Assembly (NCBI GenBank): GCA_031415055.1
Contig: JANOQZ010000042.1
Coordinates: 62,001 to 126,000 of the forward strand
Length of the DNA stretch: 64,000 nucleotides
Direction: 5' to 3'
Source of the DNA: JANMOK01 sp031415055
GTDB taxonomy: Bacteria; Pseudomonadota; Alphaproteobacteria; Rhodobacterales; Rhodobacteraceae
Positions 34,298 through 42,828 of this stretch are shown here, piece after piece. The translations under genes and the position numbers were made by a program. Positions within the stretch are counted from its first letter, which is position 1; each line of letters opens with the position of its first letter. Under the pieces are notes generated by a model, which saw only the letters and a list, made by a program, of their open reading frames with translations, was not told the DNA's origin and ran no database searches.

Positions 34298-34558
34298 TCA
34301 ACCCTTAGCATTCCTAGAAAGTAGTAGGATTTCAGTACCTTTTTTGCCAGCATCAGTATGTTTATGGACGTCATTCTTCAAAAGCTGCCTTGAATTTACG
34401 GAATGCCATCGAGTTTCGTTTGTGCAACGTGCCCTGACCTCATCCACGTATGTTTTCGCAGTGACCGTCACAGACGCAGCAGCACTTGCTAGGCCGTCCC
34501 TTGCAAATTGTGACCTTAGACTCTCTAGAATTTCTAAGGTTTCAGCTACATTGGTCAA
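34298..34558 (-). CDS. Small unknown helical protein
   Basis: The 86-residue frame starts at the ATG at 34558. The first half (VAETLEILESLRSQFARDGL, then ASAAASVTVTAKTYVDEVRA) has the helical-hairpin pattern shared with the genes at 32358 and 33773. The second half is basic and polar. It lies on the same strand as 33773, about 230 bases apart. Function is unknown and expression unproven. Confidence 0.5.
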   Translation of the reverse strand: MTNVAETLEILESLRSQFARDGLASAAASVTVTAKTYVDEVRARCTNETRWHSVNSRQLLKNDVHKHTDAGKKGTEILLLSRNAKG

Positions 34559-34800
34559 TTGCAGGTTCCTTATTTCTTTTTATCGATCCCTTTCGCATCA
34601 AACGCCTTTAGGGAGTTTAAAATTGCGTTCACTCGCGTTATGAGCTTGTCATTGATAAATGTGTTGGAATTTAGGAAAAGTCGAGATATTTTCTTGTTGA
34701 GGTGGCATCAATCGTACACTGCGAAATACATTGCGATTCGGCAAAGAAGTCGAAATTTAACTCGAGTAGTGCGCAAGGATTCTCTCATCACACGTGCGTC

Positions 34801-35292
34801 GGCAGATTGACAAGACAAAAAAAGATTAATTCGGCAATTGTCAACAAAGTCGCCGAGGCGGTTTTGCGATTGGAACGCAGCACGGGTTGCAAGTCTTTTA
34901 AGCAGTTCAAAATAGCGCAGGCGATAAATTTCAAGCGGCAACTTGACGCTGACAGGAATGCCCGCACCGGAAAGGCGTTGTCGAAAGCAACCATCGACGG
35001 CACCTTGCGGGCAGTTAAAGCCTTTGTCTTTTAGTTGGCGCGGCGACCCGGATACAGGTCGAAAATCAGCTATTCCGATGCCGAGTATTTCAACTTGAAC
35101 GCCAAGGATATGCGCATCGCCCATACCGAGCGCGACGCGCCCCGCCCGACAATTGAACAACGCCACCACGCATTTTTGAGAATGATAACGTCGCCGAAAT
35201 GGAATGCCTATTGCTCGATTTCTACCAAGAGACAGATGGAATTGATCAAAGGAATTTACAAGCAGATGAAAACCGACCGCGACGCGGCTTGA
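34801..35292 (+). pseudogene. Remnant of a diverged copy of the tyrosine recombinase
   Basis: The translation follows the recombinase at 26938 with many substitutions: AEAVLRLERSTGCKSFKQFK, then TGKALSKATIDGTLRAVKAF, then a TAG at 35032 where the intact gene has Trp, then RSKISYSDAEYFNLNAKD. After HHAFLRM it jumps to AYCSISTKRQMELIKGI, which matches the last 20 or so residues of the intact gene, so about 175 codons including most of the catalytic domain are deleted. Nucleotide differences are scattered, so it is a diverged homologue and not a recent copy. It ends 52 bases before hsdM. Confidence 0.9.
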
Positions 35293-35344
35293 TCCCCCGA
35301 CCATTCCGCGCCACTGTCCGCCAAAACCAAGAACCGGGCCGAGC

Positions 35345-36793
35345 ATGTTTCAACAAACCTTCAAGAACCTCGACGACATCATGTTCCAAGAGCCGGGGTG
35401 CAACACCGAGTTGGATTATGTCGAGCAATCGTCGTGGATGCTTTTCCTGAAATACCTCGACGATTTGGAAGGTGATCGAGAGGCGCACGCGCACCTAACG
35501 GGTGAGCCCTATGATGTCATCTTTGCCGAACAATTCCGCTGGTCGGAATGGGCCGCGCCGAAAATAAATGGCAAGCCGGATCAGGATAAGGCGCGGATTG
35601 GGGCGGACCTGATTGAGTTCGTTAACACGTCTCTGATGCCCTATCTGCGCGGGTTTCGGCAAACGGCAACCGGCCCTGACACCATTCAATACAAGATCGG
35701 CGAGATATTCACCGAGGTGCGCAACAAGTTCCAGAATGGCTACATGCTGCGCGATGCGTTGGGACTGGTAGACCAACTGACATTCGGCTCGCAGGAGCAG
35801 AAACACGAACTGTCCGACCTGTATGAAACCCGGATCAAGAACATGGGCAATGCCGGGCGCAATGGCGGGCAGTATTACACGCCGCGTCCGTTGATCCGGG
35901 CGATGATCAAGGTCACGGACCCACAATTGGGCGAGACGATCTACGACGGGGCTGCCGGGTCGGCGGGGTTTCTGTGCGAGGCTTATGAATACCTTGCCCC
36001 GCGTGCCAGCACGCCTGCGCAATACCAGACGCTGCAAAAGCGAACCTTCTATGGCAAGGAACAAGCGCCGCTGGCTTATGTCATCGGGCTGATGAACATG
36101 ATCCTGCACGGGATTGCCGCGCCCAATTACCTGCGCACCGACACGCTGGCCGACCGGATTGCCGATATTGAGGAAAAAGACCGCTACGACGTCATTCTGG
36201 CAAACCCGCCCTTTGGCACCAACAAGAACCGCCAGTTGCAGGCCAACTTTCCGATCAAATCATCCGAATCCGCCTATATGTTTTTGCAGCATTTCATTGA
36301 AAGCCTGAAGGGCGGCGGTAGGGCAGCGGTTGTTATTAAAAACACGTTTCTAAGCAATACCGACGGCGCGTCCGTCGCCTTGCGCAAGCAGTTGCTGGAT
36401 GATTGCCATTTGCACACGATCCTTGATTGCCCCGGTGGCACGTTTTTGGGGGCTGGGGTGAAAACCGTGGTGCTGTTCTTTGAACGCGGGCGGAAAAGCC
36501 GCGACATCTGGTATTACCAACTGACCCCCGGTCGCAACATGGGCAAGACCAACCCGCTGAACGACGCCGATCTGGCCGAGTTCGTTGCTCTGCAAAAGAC
36601 CTTTGCGCTGGGCGAAAAATCCTGGCTAGTGGACGCAGCGGCTTTGGACAAGGCCACTTATGACCTGTCAGTGAAAAACCCTTCCGCCCCCGAGGAAGCC
36701 CTGCTGCGCGACCCCGCGCGGATCATTCAGGACATGCTGGACCGGGATGCCGAGACGGCAGGGATTCTGGAAACCATCCGGGGGATGCTGTGA
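35345..36793 (+). CDS. hsdM: Type I restriction-modification DNA methyltransferase subunit
   Basis: HsdM methylates adenine N6 in the recognition site set by HsdS. The 482 residues have the N-terminal helical domain (TFKNLDDIMFQEPGCNTELD, LKYLDDLEGD), the AdoMet-binding region (YDGAAGSAGFLCEAYEYL) and the catalytic NPPFG in VILANPPFGTNKN. GQYYTPRPLIRAMI is also typical. Its TGA overlaps the GTG start of hsdS (GTGA). Order in the operon is M-S-R. It looks intact. Confidence 0.96.
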   Translation: MFQQTFKNLDDIMFQEPGCNTELDYVEQSSWMLFLKYLDDLEGDREAHAHLTGEPYDVIFAEQFRWSEWAAPKINGKPDQDKARIGADLIEFVNTSLMPYLRGFRQTATGPDTIQYKIGEIFTEVRNKFQNGYMLRDALGLVDQLTFGSQEQKHELSDLYETRIKNMGNAGRNGGQYYTPRPLIRAMIKVTDPQLGETIYDGAAGSAGFLCEAYEYLAPRASTPAQYQTLQKRTFYGKEQAPLAYVIGLMNMILHGIAAPNYLRTDTLADRIADIEEKDRYDVILANPPFGTNKNRQLQANFPIKSSESAYMFLQHFIESLKGGGRAAVVIKNTFLSNTDGASVALRKQLLDDCHLHTILDCPGGTFLGAGVKTVVLFFERGRKSRDIWYYQLTPGRNMGKTNPLNDADLAEFVALQKTFALGEKSWLVDAAALDKATYDLSVKNPSAPEEALLRDPARIIQDMLDRDAETAGILETIRGML

Positions 36794-38016
36794 AGGCTGG
36801 GTGGGAGGTGAGGGCGCTGGGGGAGGTTTGCGCCAAGATTGGCAGCGGCGCGACCCCCAGAGGCGGAAACGACTCCTACAAGGACGCGGGCATTTCTCTA
36901 ATTCGAAGCCTCAACGTCCACGACCTTGAGTTTCGTCTGAAAGACTTGGCGAGGATTGATGATGAGCAAGCGCAAGCCCTCGCTAACGTTGAGGTCAGTG
37001 TGGGCGACGTTCTTCTGAACATCACAGGTGCATCTGTGGCGCGTTGCTGTGTTGTGCCCATTGACTTGCTTCCCGCACGCGTGAATCAGCACGTTTCGAT
37101 TCTGCGACCGAAACCCCAAATGCTTTCGACAGAGTTTCTTGCATATCTGCTGGTTTCAAAGGAAATGAAGGACAAGCTGCTCGGCATTGGCGACGATGGT
37201 GGTTCAACCCGCCAAGCACTGACGAAAGCGCAACTTCAAGAATTCCCCATCCCCCTCCCGCCCCCGGACGAACAAAAGCGGATTGTTGCGGTTTTGGATG
37301 CGGCGTTCGAAGGCCTCACCCGCGCCCGCGCCCACACCGAAACCAACCTCCAAAACGCGCGGGAGTTGTTTGAGGGGGGTGTCGATGGCCTGTTTCAAGC
37401 CGATCTCGCAAACTGGAAGTCCGGTCCACTGGGGAAACTTGTTGGCGTGGTTTCAACAGGGCCGTTCGGATCAGTTTTGCACAAGGCCGATTACGTCGAT
37501 GGCGAAACGCCTATCGTAAACCCTGCCCATATCGTCGATGGCCGGATCGAACCTGATTCCAGAAAGACGATTGGCGATGAGGCAAAGCAGCGGCTGAAAA
37601 GCTACCTTCTGCGCAAGGGTGACATTGTGTTGGGGCGCAGGGGCGAAATGGGGCGATGCGCTGCTGTTGGTGAGAAAGAAGATGGGTGGTTATGTGGGAC
37701 CGGCTCTTTCTTCATCCGACCAAATGGTAACGCTAACTCAGATTTTGTGGCGCATTTGCTGCGATCAAGAACATATGTTGAGCGGCTGGAAGGGATTGCA
37801 GGTGGTGCTACTATGCCGAACATCAGCAACAAGGATCTTGCAGAACTTGAGGTGCAGCTACCCGCCTTGGCGCTACAAGACGCATACCTACTTAAGATTG
37901 ACGCGCTCCGTTCAGATTGCGACAGCCTCCAATCCCACTACCGCACCAAACTTGCTGACCTTGATGACCTCCGCCAATCGCTTTTGCAAAAGGCCTTTGC
38001 GGGGGAACTGACCTGA
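36790..38016 (+). CDS. hsdS: Type I restriction-modification specificity subunit
   Basis: HsdS recognises a split DNA target through two target-recognition domains. The 408 residues start at a GTG (MKAGWEVRALGEVCAKIGSG) and show two half-repeats: the first ends with PIPLPPPDEQKRIVAVLDAA and its helical spacer (about 150-205), the second begins at SGPLGKLVGVVSTGPFGSVL (about 215) and ends with the C-terminal helix LDDLRQSLLQKAFAGELT. The halves are not similar in their recognition domains, so the target should be asymmetric and bipartite. The sequence of the site cannot be predicted here. Confidence 0.95.
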   Translation: MKAGWEVRALGEVCAKIGSGATPRGGNDSYKDAGISLIRSLNVHDLEFRLKDLARIDDEQAQALANVEVSVGDVLLNITGASVARCCVVPIDLLPARVNQHVSILRPKPQMLSTEFLAYLLVSKEMKDKLLGIGDDGGSTRQALTKAQLQEFPIPLPPPDEQKRIVAVLDAAFEGLTRARAHTETNLQNARELFEGGVDGLFQADLANWKSGPLGKLVGVVSTGPFGSVLHKADYVDGETPIVNPAHIVDGRIEPDSRKTIGDEAKQRLKSYLLRKGDIVLGRRGEMGRCAAVGEKEDGWLCGTGSFFIRPNGNANSDFVAHLLRSRTYVERLEGIAGGATMPNISNKDLAELEVQLPALALQDAYLLKIDALRSDCDSLQSHYRTKLADLDDLRQSLLQKAFAGELT

Positions 38017-38030
38017 TCTAGGCTCAACTC

Positions 38031-40349
38031 ATGAATGATGCCAAAGCCATAGCTGCTGAATCCGAGGCCGATACCCGCGCCAACCGGATTGATCCGGCGC
38101 TGCGCGACGCGGGCTGGGTGCAGGGCATGGTGCGGCGCGAGGTGATTGCCAAGGGGCGGATCGTGCAGGGTGGCAGGCGCGTCAATCCGATGAAATCAGA
38201 TTACGTGTTGCATTTCCGGGGCCAGAAACTGGCGGCGATTGAGGCAAAGGCTGCGGGTATTCTGACCGCCGAAGGTGTTGGCCAAGCCAAGGAATATGCC
38301 CAGCGTCTGAACGCTCCGTTCGCCTATGCCACCAACGGGCTGACGTGGTATGAAATCGACATGAAGGGTGGTGAGGCCGAGGTTGCCGGTCCGCCCTCGC
38401 CCCAATCGCTGTGGGACCGCGCCTTTGCCGTGCCCAACGCGTGGCGCGACCGTTTTGGCGCGGTGCCGTTTGAAACCGGCGGCGGCAAGTGGGAACCGCG
38501 TTATTACCAACACAATGCGATTGCGGCGGCGCTGGAAGCGATTGCGCTGGGCAAGGCCCGCATCCTGCTGACACTGGCCACCGGCACCGGCAAGACCAAT
38601 ATCGCCTTCCAGATGTGCTGGAAGCTGTTCCATGCCAAATGGAACCTAGGCGGTAAACCCACACGGCGACCACGCATCTTGTTTCTGGCGGATCGCAATA
38701 TTCTGGCCAGTCAGGCGATGAATTCTTTCGGCGCGTTTGAAACCGGGGCTTGTTTTCGGTTGGAGCCAAAAGACATTGCCAAGCGTGGAGCAGTGCAGAA
38801 AAATGCTTCGATCATTTTCACGATTTTCCAGACGCTTTCGACCGGCGACGAAGGGGCCGAGGCTTTTCGCCAGTATCCGCCGGATTTCTTTGATTTCATC
38901 ATCATCGACGAATGCCACCGGGGCGGGGCCAATGCCGAGGGTTCGTGGCGGGCGATCATGGAATATTTCGCCCCTGCCGTTCAGTTGGGCCTGACGGCGA
39001 CGCCAAAGCGCCGCGACAACGTCGATACCTATGCCTATTTCGGCGAGCCGGTTTACACCTATTCGCTGCGCGAGGGGATCGAGGATGGCTATCTGACCCC
39101 GTTCCGGGTGCGGCAGTTTTCTTCGACCTTGGACAGCTATCAATTTGACGGGGCCGATAAGGTGCTGGCTGGTGCGCCGGATGACGAAACAACCTATGAG
39201 GAAAAAGATTTCAACCGGCTGATCCAAATCAAGGAACGCGAATTGCATCGAGTGCGCACCTTCTTAAGCGAAATCAACCGGAACGAAAAAACGCTAGTCT
39301 TTTGTTCGACACAATCCCATGCGGCGCTGATCCGCGACTTGATAAATCAGGAAGTGAAGCATTCTGATCCGTTCTATTGCGTGCGCGTGACCTCGAATGA
39401 CGGGGCCGAGGGTGAAAGGCAACTGGAACAGTTTCAACTGCCTGCAAAGACAATCCCGACGATCCTGACAACGTCGCAGAAACTCTCAACCGGGGTGGAC
39501 GCCAAGAACATTCGCAACATCGTGCTGATGCGCCCGATCAACACGATGATCGAGTTCAAGCAGATCATCGGGCGCGGGACGCGGACATTCGAGGGGAAAG
39601 ATTATTTCACGATCTATGATTTCGTGAAGGCGCATCTGAAATTTGATGATCCCGAATGGGACGGGCAGCCAGTGGAAGTGATTATTGACCCTGTTCGTTT
39701 GACCTATGCGACCCCCGATCCGGCTGAACCGACCGAAATGGGCGAAGGTGTCGAACCTTATGAACCCCAACCCAAGTCAAAACCCGAAATGGTCGAGATT
39801 GAACTGGCAAACGGGCACATTATCAATATCGCCGGGACCACGTTCTGGGGGCCGGACGGTCAGATGAGCGCCAAGGATTTCATCGAGCGGATGTTTGGCG
39901 ATTTGCCGGATTTGTTTGCAGATGAGGATGAGTTGCGCCGGTTGTGGAGTGATCCCGACACGCGCAAGGTGCTGTTGGAGCGATTGGCCGAACGTGGTTA
40001 CGACGAGATGATCTTGGCGCAAATTCAAAATGCGATACTGGCCGACAAAAGCGACATATTCGACGTGCTGGCTTATATTGCCTATGCGCGGGAACCCATA
40101 ACGCGCGAAGAACGGGCGGAAAAAGGGGCCAAGGCGATTCAGGTGGCGTATGACACGAAATTGGCCGCGTTCCTTAGCTATGTTTTGGGACAGTATGTCG
40201 AAACCGGCGCAACTGTTCTAGACCGTGCACACTTACCTGACTTTCTGCGTCTGAAATACGGAACTCCGACGGACGGCCTTCGGACGTTAGGGGGTAGAGA
40301 TGCAGTATTGAAGTCGTTCACAGGCTTCCAAAAGCACCTTTATTCGTGA
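38031..40349 (+). CDS. hsdR: Type I restriction endonuclease subunit R (EcoEI-like)
   Basis: The 772 residues fit the shorter EcoEI/EcoR124-type R subunit: an N-terminal nuclease region with the D-ExK pattern (SDYVLHFRGQKLAAIEAKAA), then a superfamily 2 translocase with Walker A LLTLATGTGKTNIAFQM, DECH in IIIDECHRGG, the TAT motif in GLTATPKRRDN, and the motif VI segment QIIGRGTRTFEGKDYF. The C-terminal part contains the EcoEI R C-domain. It starts 14 bases after hsdS. The system looks complete and able to restrict DNA. Confidence 0.96.
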   Translation: MNDAKAIAAESEADTRANRIDPALRDAGWVQGMVRREVIAKGRIVQGGRRVNPMKSDYVLHFRGQKLAAIEAKAAGILTAEGVGQAKEYAQRLNAPFAYATNGLTWYEIDMKGGEAEVAGPPSPQSLWDRAFAVPNAWRDRFGAVPFETGGGKWEPRYYQHNAIAAALEAIALGKARILLTLATGTGKTNIAFQMCWKLFHAKWNLGGKPTRRPRILFLADRNILASQAMNSFGAFETGACFRLEPKDIAKRGAVQKNASIIFTIFQTLSTGDEGAEAFRQYPPDFFDFIIIDECHRGGANAEGSWRAIMEYFAPAVQLGLTATPKRRDNVDTYAYFGEPVYTYSLREGIEDGYLTPFRVRQFSSTLDSYQFDGADKVLAGAPDDETTYEEKDFNRLIQIKERELHRVRTFLSEINRNEKTLVFCSTQSHAALIRDLINQEVKHSDPFYCVRVTSNDGAEGERQLEQFQLPAKTIPTILTTSQKLSTGVDAKNIRNIVLMRPINTMIEFKQIIGRGTRTFEGKDYFTIYDFVKAHLKFDDPEWDGQPVEVIIDPVRLTYATPDPAEPTEMGEGVEPYEPQPKSKPEMVEIELANGHIINIAGTTFWGPDGQMSAKDFIERMFGDLPDLFADEDELRRLWSDPDTRKVLLERLAERGYDEMILAQIQNAILADKSDIFDVLAYIAYAREPITREERAEKGAKAIQVAYDTKLAAFLSYVLGQYVETGATVLDRAHLPDFLRLKYGTPTDGLRTLGGRDAVLKSFTGFQKHLYS

Positions 40350-40683
40350 GGCAAATTCGGTTTTGGGGGTATGATTGGGGGTATGTTTCAAATAGTCGAT
40401 TTTAATATGACGTATTAACAATAACTTATATGCTTAATGTGAGTTCCCTATGCGCACCATTAGCTTTGAAATTGCGGACATTTGCTGATTCGGCCCTGCG
40501 CGACTGTGGCGATCTCGTGGGTCTTGGGGCGTTGCGAAAATTAAAAGTCAGCGGTCGCTGCTTGGCTTTTGCTCCGGTAGTCACAGGTCGTTAACCATTT
40601 GTTGTGAAACTGTGGCCTCGCTTGTTTCGTAACTTAATCCGTGCCACCAAACGGCAACGCCGAACCGCAAAGGAGCCGCCCCG
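40350..40683. other. 334-bp gap spanning the right island edge and the sbmA leader
   Basis: Just after hsdR come two copies of TTGGGGGTATG (listed separately). The rest, to the sbmA ATG, shows no coding frame and no copy of the tRNA-Thr 3' end. Confidence 0.6.
40363..40385. repeat. Tandem arm-type repeats, right island end
   Basis: Two TTGGGGGTATG copies (40363-40373 and 40375-40385) spaced 12 bases apart. The central 17 bases (40366-40382) are identical to 23948-23964 beside the integrase. Confidence 0.65.
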
Positions 40684-41964
40684 ATGTTTGAATCATTTTT
40701 CCCACGTCCGAAGCTGTTTTTTGCCAGCGCGGCGCTATGGGCTTTGGCGGCGGTGCTGCTGTGGTTCTTTTTCGTGCGCGAATTGGGCGGCAGTTTGAGT
40801 TTGGGTGGGATTTTTGGGCTGGGATTGCCTGAGGCGCTGCCCGAAGGGGCGGATGAGGCGGCGGTGGCAGCATTCGATGCGGCCAGCACCTTCCCGATGG
40901 ATTTCTGGTCGCATCAATACATGATCGTGGCCTATGCGCTGTTCGCTGGATTCTGGCTGTGGTTTTCGCCATCCAAATGGGCGAAATGGTCGGTTGCCGG
41001 GTCGGCTTTGATCATTTTTGTGGTCTGGTTTCAGGTCTGGATCGACGTGAAAATCAACGATTGGTTTGGGATATTCTATGACACGATCCAGAAAGCCTTG
41101 GCAGAACCGAATTCGGTGTCAGCGCCGGAGTTTTACGGGCAGTTGTTCACCTTTGCCAAATATGCTGGCGTTGCCATCGTTGTGGCGGTGCTGAACGCGT
41201 TTTTCGTGAGCCATTACGTGTTTCGTTGGCGCACGGCGATGAACGACCGCTACGTCAATATGTGGTCGAAAATCCGCGACATCGAAGGCGCCTCGCAGCG
41301 GGTGCAGGAAGACACGATGCGCTTTGCCGGCATCATGGAAGGGCTGGGCGTAGCGCTGATCGATTCCGTGATGACGCTGATCGCGTTTCTGCCGATCCTT
41401 TGGGGATTTTCCAGTTTCGTCAAGGAGTTACCGTGGATTGGTGCAGTTCCGCAGGCTTTGGTCATTGTTGCGGTGCTTTGGGCGGTGTTTGGCACCGGCT
41501 TGCTGGCGCTGGCGGGGATCAAATTGCCGGGTCTGAACTTCCGCAACCAGCGGGTTGAGGCGACGTTTCGCAAGGAATTGGTGCTGGGCGAGGACAATAT
41601 CGACAGGGCGCAACCGGCGACTTTGCACGACCTGTTTGGCTATGTGCGGCAGAACTATTTCACCCTGTATCTGAACTATTTGTATTTCAACGTGGTGCGG
41701 TACATTTACCTGCAAACCGGTGCGATTCTGCCCTATGTAGCGCTGGCCCCGACCATTTTGGCGGGTGGGTTCACGCTGGGTGTCATGCAGCAGATATTGC
41801 GGGCATTTGGCCGGGTGGTTGGATCGTTCCAGTTCCTGGTCAATTCGTGGACAACGATTGTCGAGCTGATGTCGATCTACAAACGGCTGGCGGCGTTTGA
41901 GGCGCAGATCGAGGGGCGGCGACTGAATGCGATAGAAGCCGAACCCGATACGGCGGCGGCTTAG
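40684..41964 (+). CDS. sbmA: SbmA/BacA-family peptide transporter
   Basis: SbmA/BacA is a proton-driven inner-membrane importer of peptides such as microcins and host antimicrobial peptides. The 426-residue protein has about seven to eight membrane helices and typical segments: MFESFFPRPKLFFASAALWA at the start, SHYVFRWRTAMNDRYVNMW after helix five, GASQRVQEDTMRFAGIMEGLG and SWTTIVELMSIYKRLAAFE near the C-terminus. The last matches the ABC-transporter-like membrane domain without an ATPase. It is the first core-type gene after the island. Confidence 0.95.
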   Translation: MFESFFPRPKLFFASAALWALAAVLLWFFFVRELGGSLSLGGIFGLGLPEALPEGADEAAVAAFDAASTFPMDFWSHQYMIVAYALFAGFWLWFSPSKWAKWSVAGSALIIFVVWFQVWIDVKINDWFGIFYDTIQKALAEPNSVSAPEFYGQLFTFAKYAGVAIVVAVLNAFFVSHYVFRWRTAMNDRYVNMWSKIRDIEGASQRVQEDTMRFAGIMEGLGVALIDSVMTLIAFLPILWGFSSFVKELPWIGAVPQALVIVAVLWAVFGTGLLALAGIKLPGLNFRNQRVEATFRKELVLGEDNIDRAQPATLHDLFGYVRQNYFTLYLNYLYFNVVRYIYLQTGAILPYVALAPTILAGGFTLGVMQQILRAFGRVVGSFQFLVNSWTTIVELMSIYKRLAAFEAQIEGRRLNAIEAEPDTAAA

Positions 41965-41973
41965 GCATTGGCG

Positions 41974-42798
41974 CTACTCGATCCTGAACGTCTCCGACGC
42001 CCATAAACTCACCCAGACGGCGCGGGTTTGGGCGGTGAAGTCGGCGGTTGGCTCGATCATGTGGACGGAATTGACCAGAAACTCACCGCCGCCTTCGACC
42101 AGAACGGTGACTATGCCGTTGGCATCGGTACTGAGCGTGGTCTTGATCGTTTCGCTGCCATCGTTCGGCCGTCGGAAAACGTTCACCAGCGAATTGGCGA
42201 GGGGCAGGTTCTGCCAAAAAAGCCTAAACCGCATTTCTTGCGGCGCGGGTGTGGCATAGGGATTTGTGAGGGCGACCAGTTCAAATGGCATGCCGGTGTT
42301 AACGTCCTGCCCCTGCCCCTGCCCGATTTTCACCAGCGTCTTTGAAAAGCGGAAATAAGCTTCGATGAAATTGGTTTCCGGCAAGCCGCGTTCGCGGTGT
42401 TTATCGATAACCCAATCCAATTTGTGCGCTTTGACAAAGTCGGCAAATTTCACCCATTCAGTGTAGGTCAAAAGGTTGGTCGTTGAGCGAAAACTCATCA
42501 CCAACAACCCGTCGTTTTCGGCGGTGAAGGTAACGGCCGGAAGGTCGCCTTGACGACCCTCAACCGGGCGGCGGCCTTTGGAATCTACCATGTCGAAAAA
42601 TTTGAACAAACTGGGCAGGTAGGCAAACGTATTGCCTTTGAAGTTTTGCCCGACCTTCAAATGTGCCTGCATCCGGTCACCTACTTGGACCGAGTAATCC
42701 AAGGGTTCGATCCACGATTCGTGCGCCGACGCGGCAATTGGTGCTGACAGGGCCATCGCCAGAAAAATCCAGTGGCGCAGGTGGGTTGTTTGAGGCAT
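41974..42798 (-). CDS. DUF4198-family periplasmic protein
   Basis: The 274-residue product starts at the ATG at 42798 with a signal peptide (MALSAPIAASAHESW). The mature domain matches DUF4198: HESWIEPLDYSVQVGDRMQA, YTEWVKFADFVKAHKLDW and a C-terminal ILVNSVHMIEP-type segment. Members are often found with nickel or cobalt uptake or with HupE-like genes, as here, with the divergent HupE/UreJ gene next door. A metal-related role is inferred from context. Confidence 0.85.
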   Translation of the reverse strand: MPQTTHLRHWIFLAMALSAPIAASAHESWIEPLDYSVQVGDRMQAHLKVGQNFKGNTFAYLPSLFKFFDMVDSKGRRPVEGRQGDLPAVTFTAENDGLLVMSFRSTTNLLTYTEWVKFADFVKAHKLDWVIDKHRERGLPETNFIEAYFRFSKTLVKIGQGQGQDVNTGMPFELVALTNPYATPAPQEMRFRLFWQNLPLANSLVNVFRRPNDGSETIKTTLSTDANGIVTVLVEGGGEFLVNSVHMIEPTADFTAQTRAVWVSLWASETFRIE

Positions 42799-42828
42799 TT
42801 GTCGGGTTCCAAAGATTAGAGGTTGGTC

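Larger units (their letters stand above)
23834..40400. mobile_element. Genomic island next to tRNA-Thr (about 16.5 kb, right edge approximate)
   Basis: Starts after the tRNA-Thr 3' end with an integrase and ends after hsdR, before sbmA. Contents: two tyrosine recombinases (plus a remnant of a third), AlpA-like and HTH regulators, an RTX protein, a dead IS630 copy, small unknown genes and a type I restriction system. GGGGTATG-type repeats occur near both ends (23933-23997 and 40363-40385), sharing a perfect 17-bp direct repeat. No copy of the tRNA 3' end was found at the right side, so the edge rests on those repeats and on the return of core-type genes. Confidence 0.75.

Noticed and set aside
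23834..35344. Prophage
   Set aside because: No capsid, tail, portal or terminase genes are present. The content is integrase, regulators, an RTX gene, an IS and small unknown genes.
40386..40683. Copy of the tRNA-Thr 3' end (attR core)
   Set aside because: No match to the tRNA tail was seen by eye here. The island edge is therefore called from arm-type repeats only.
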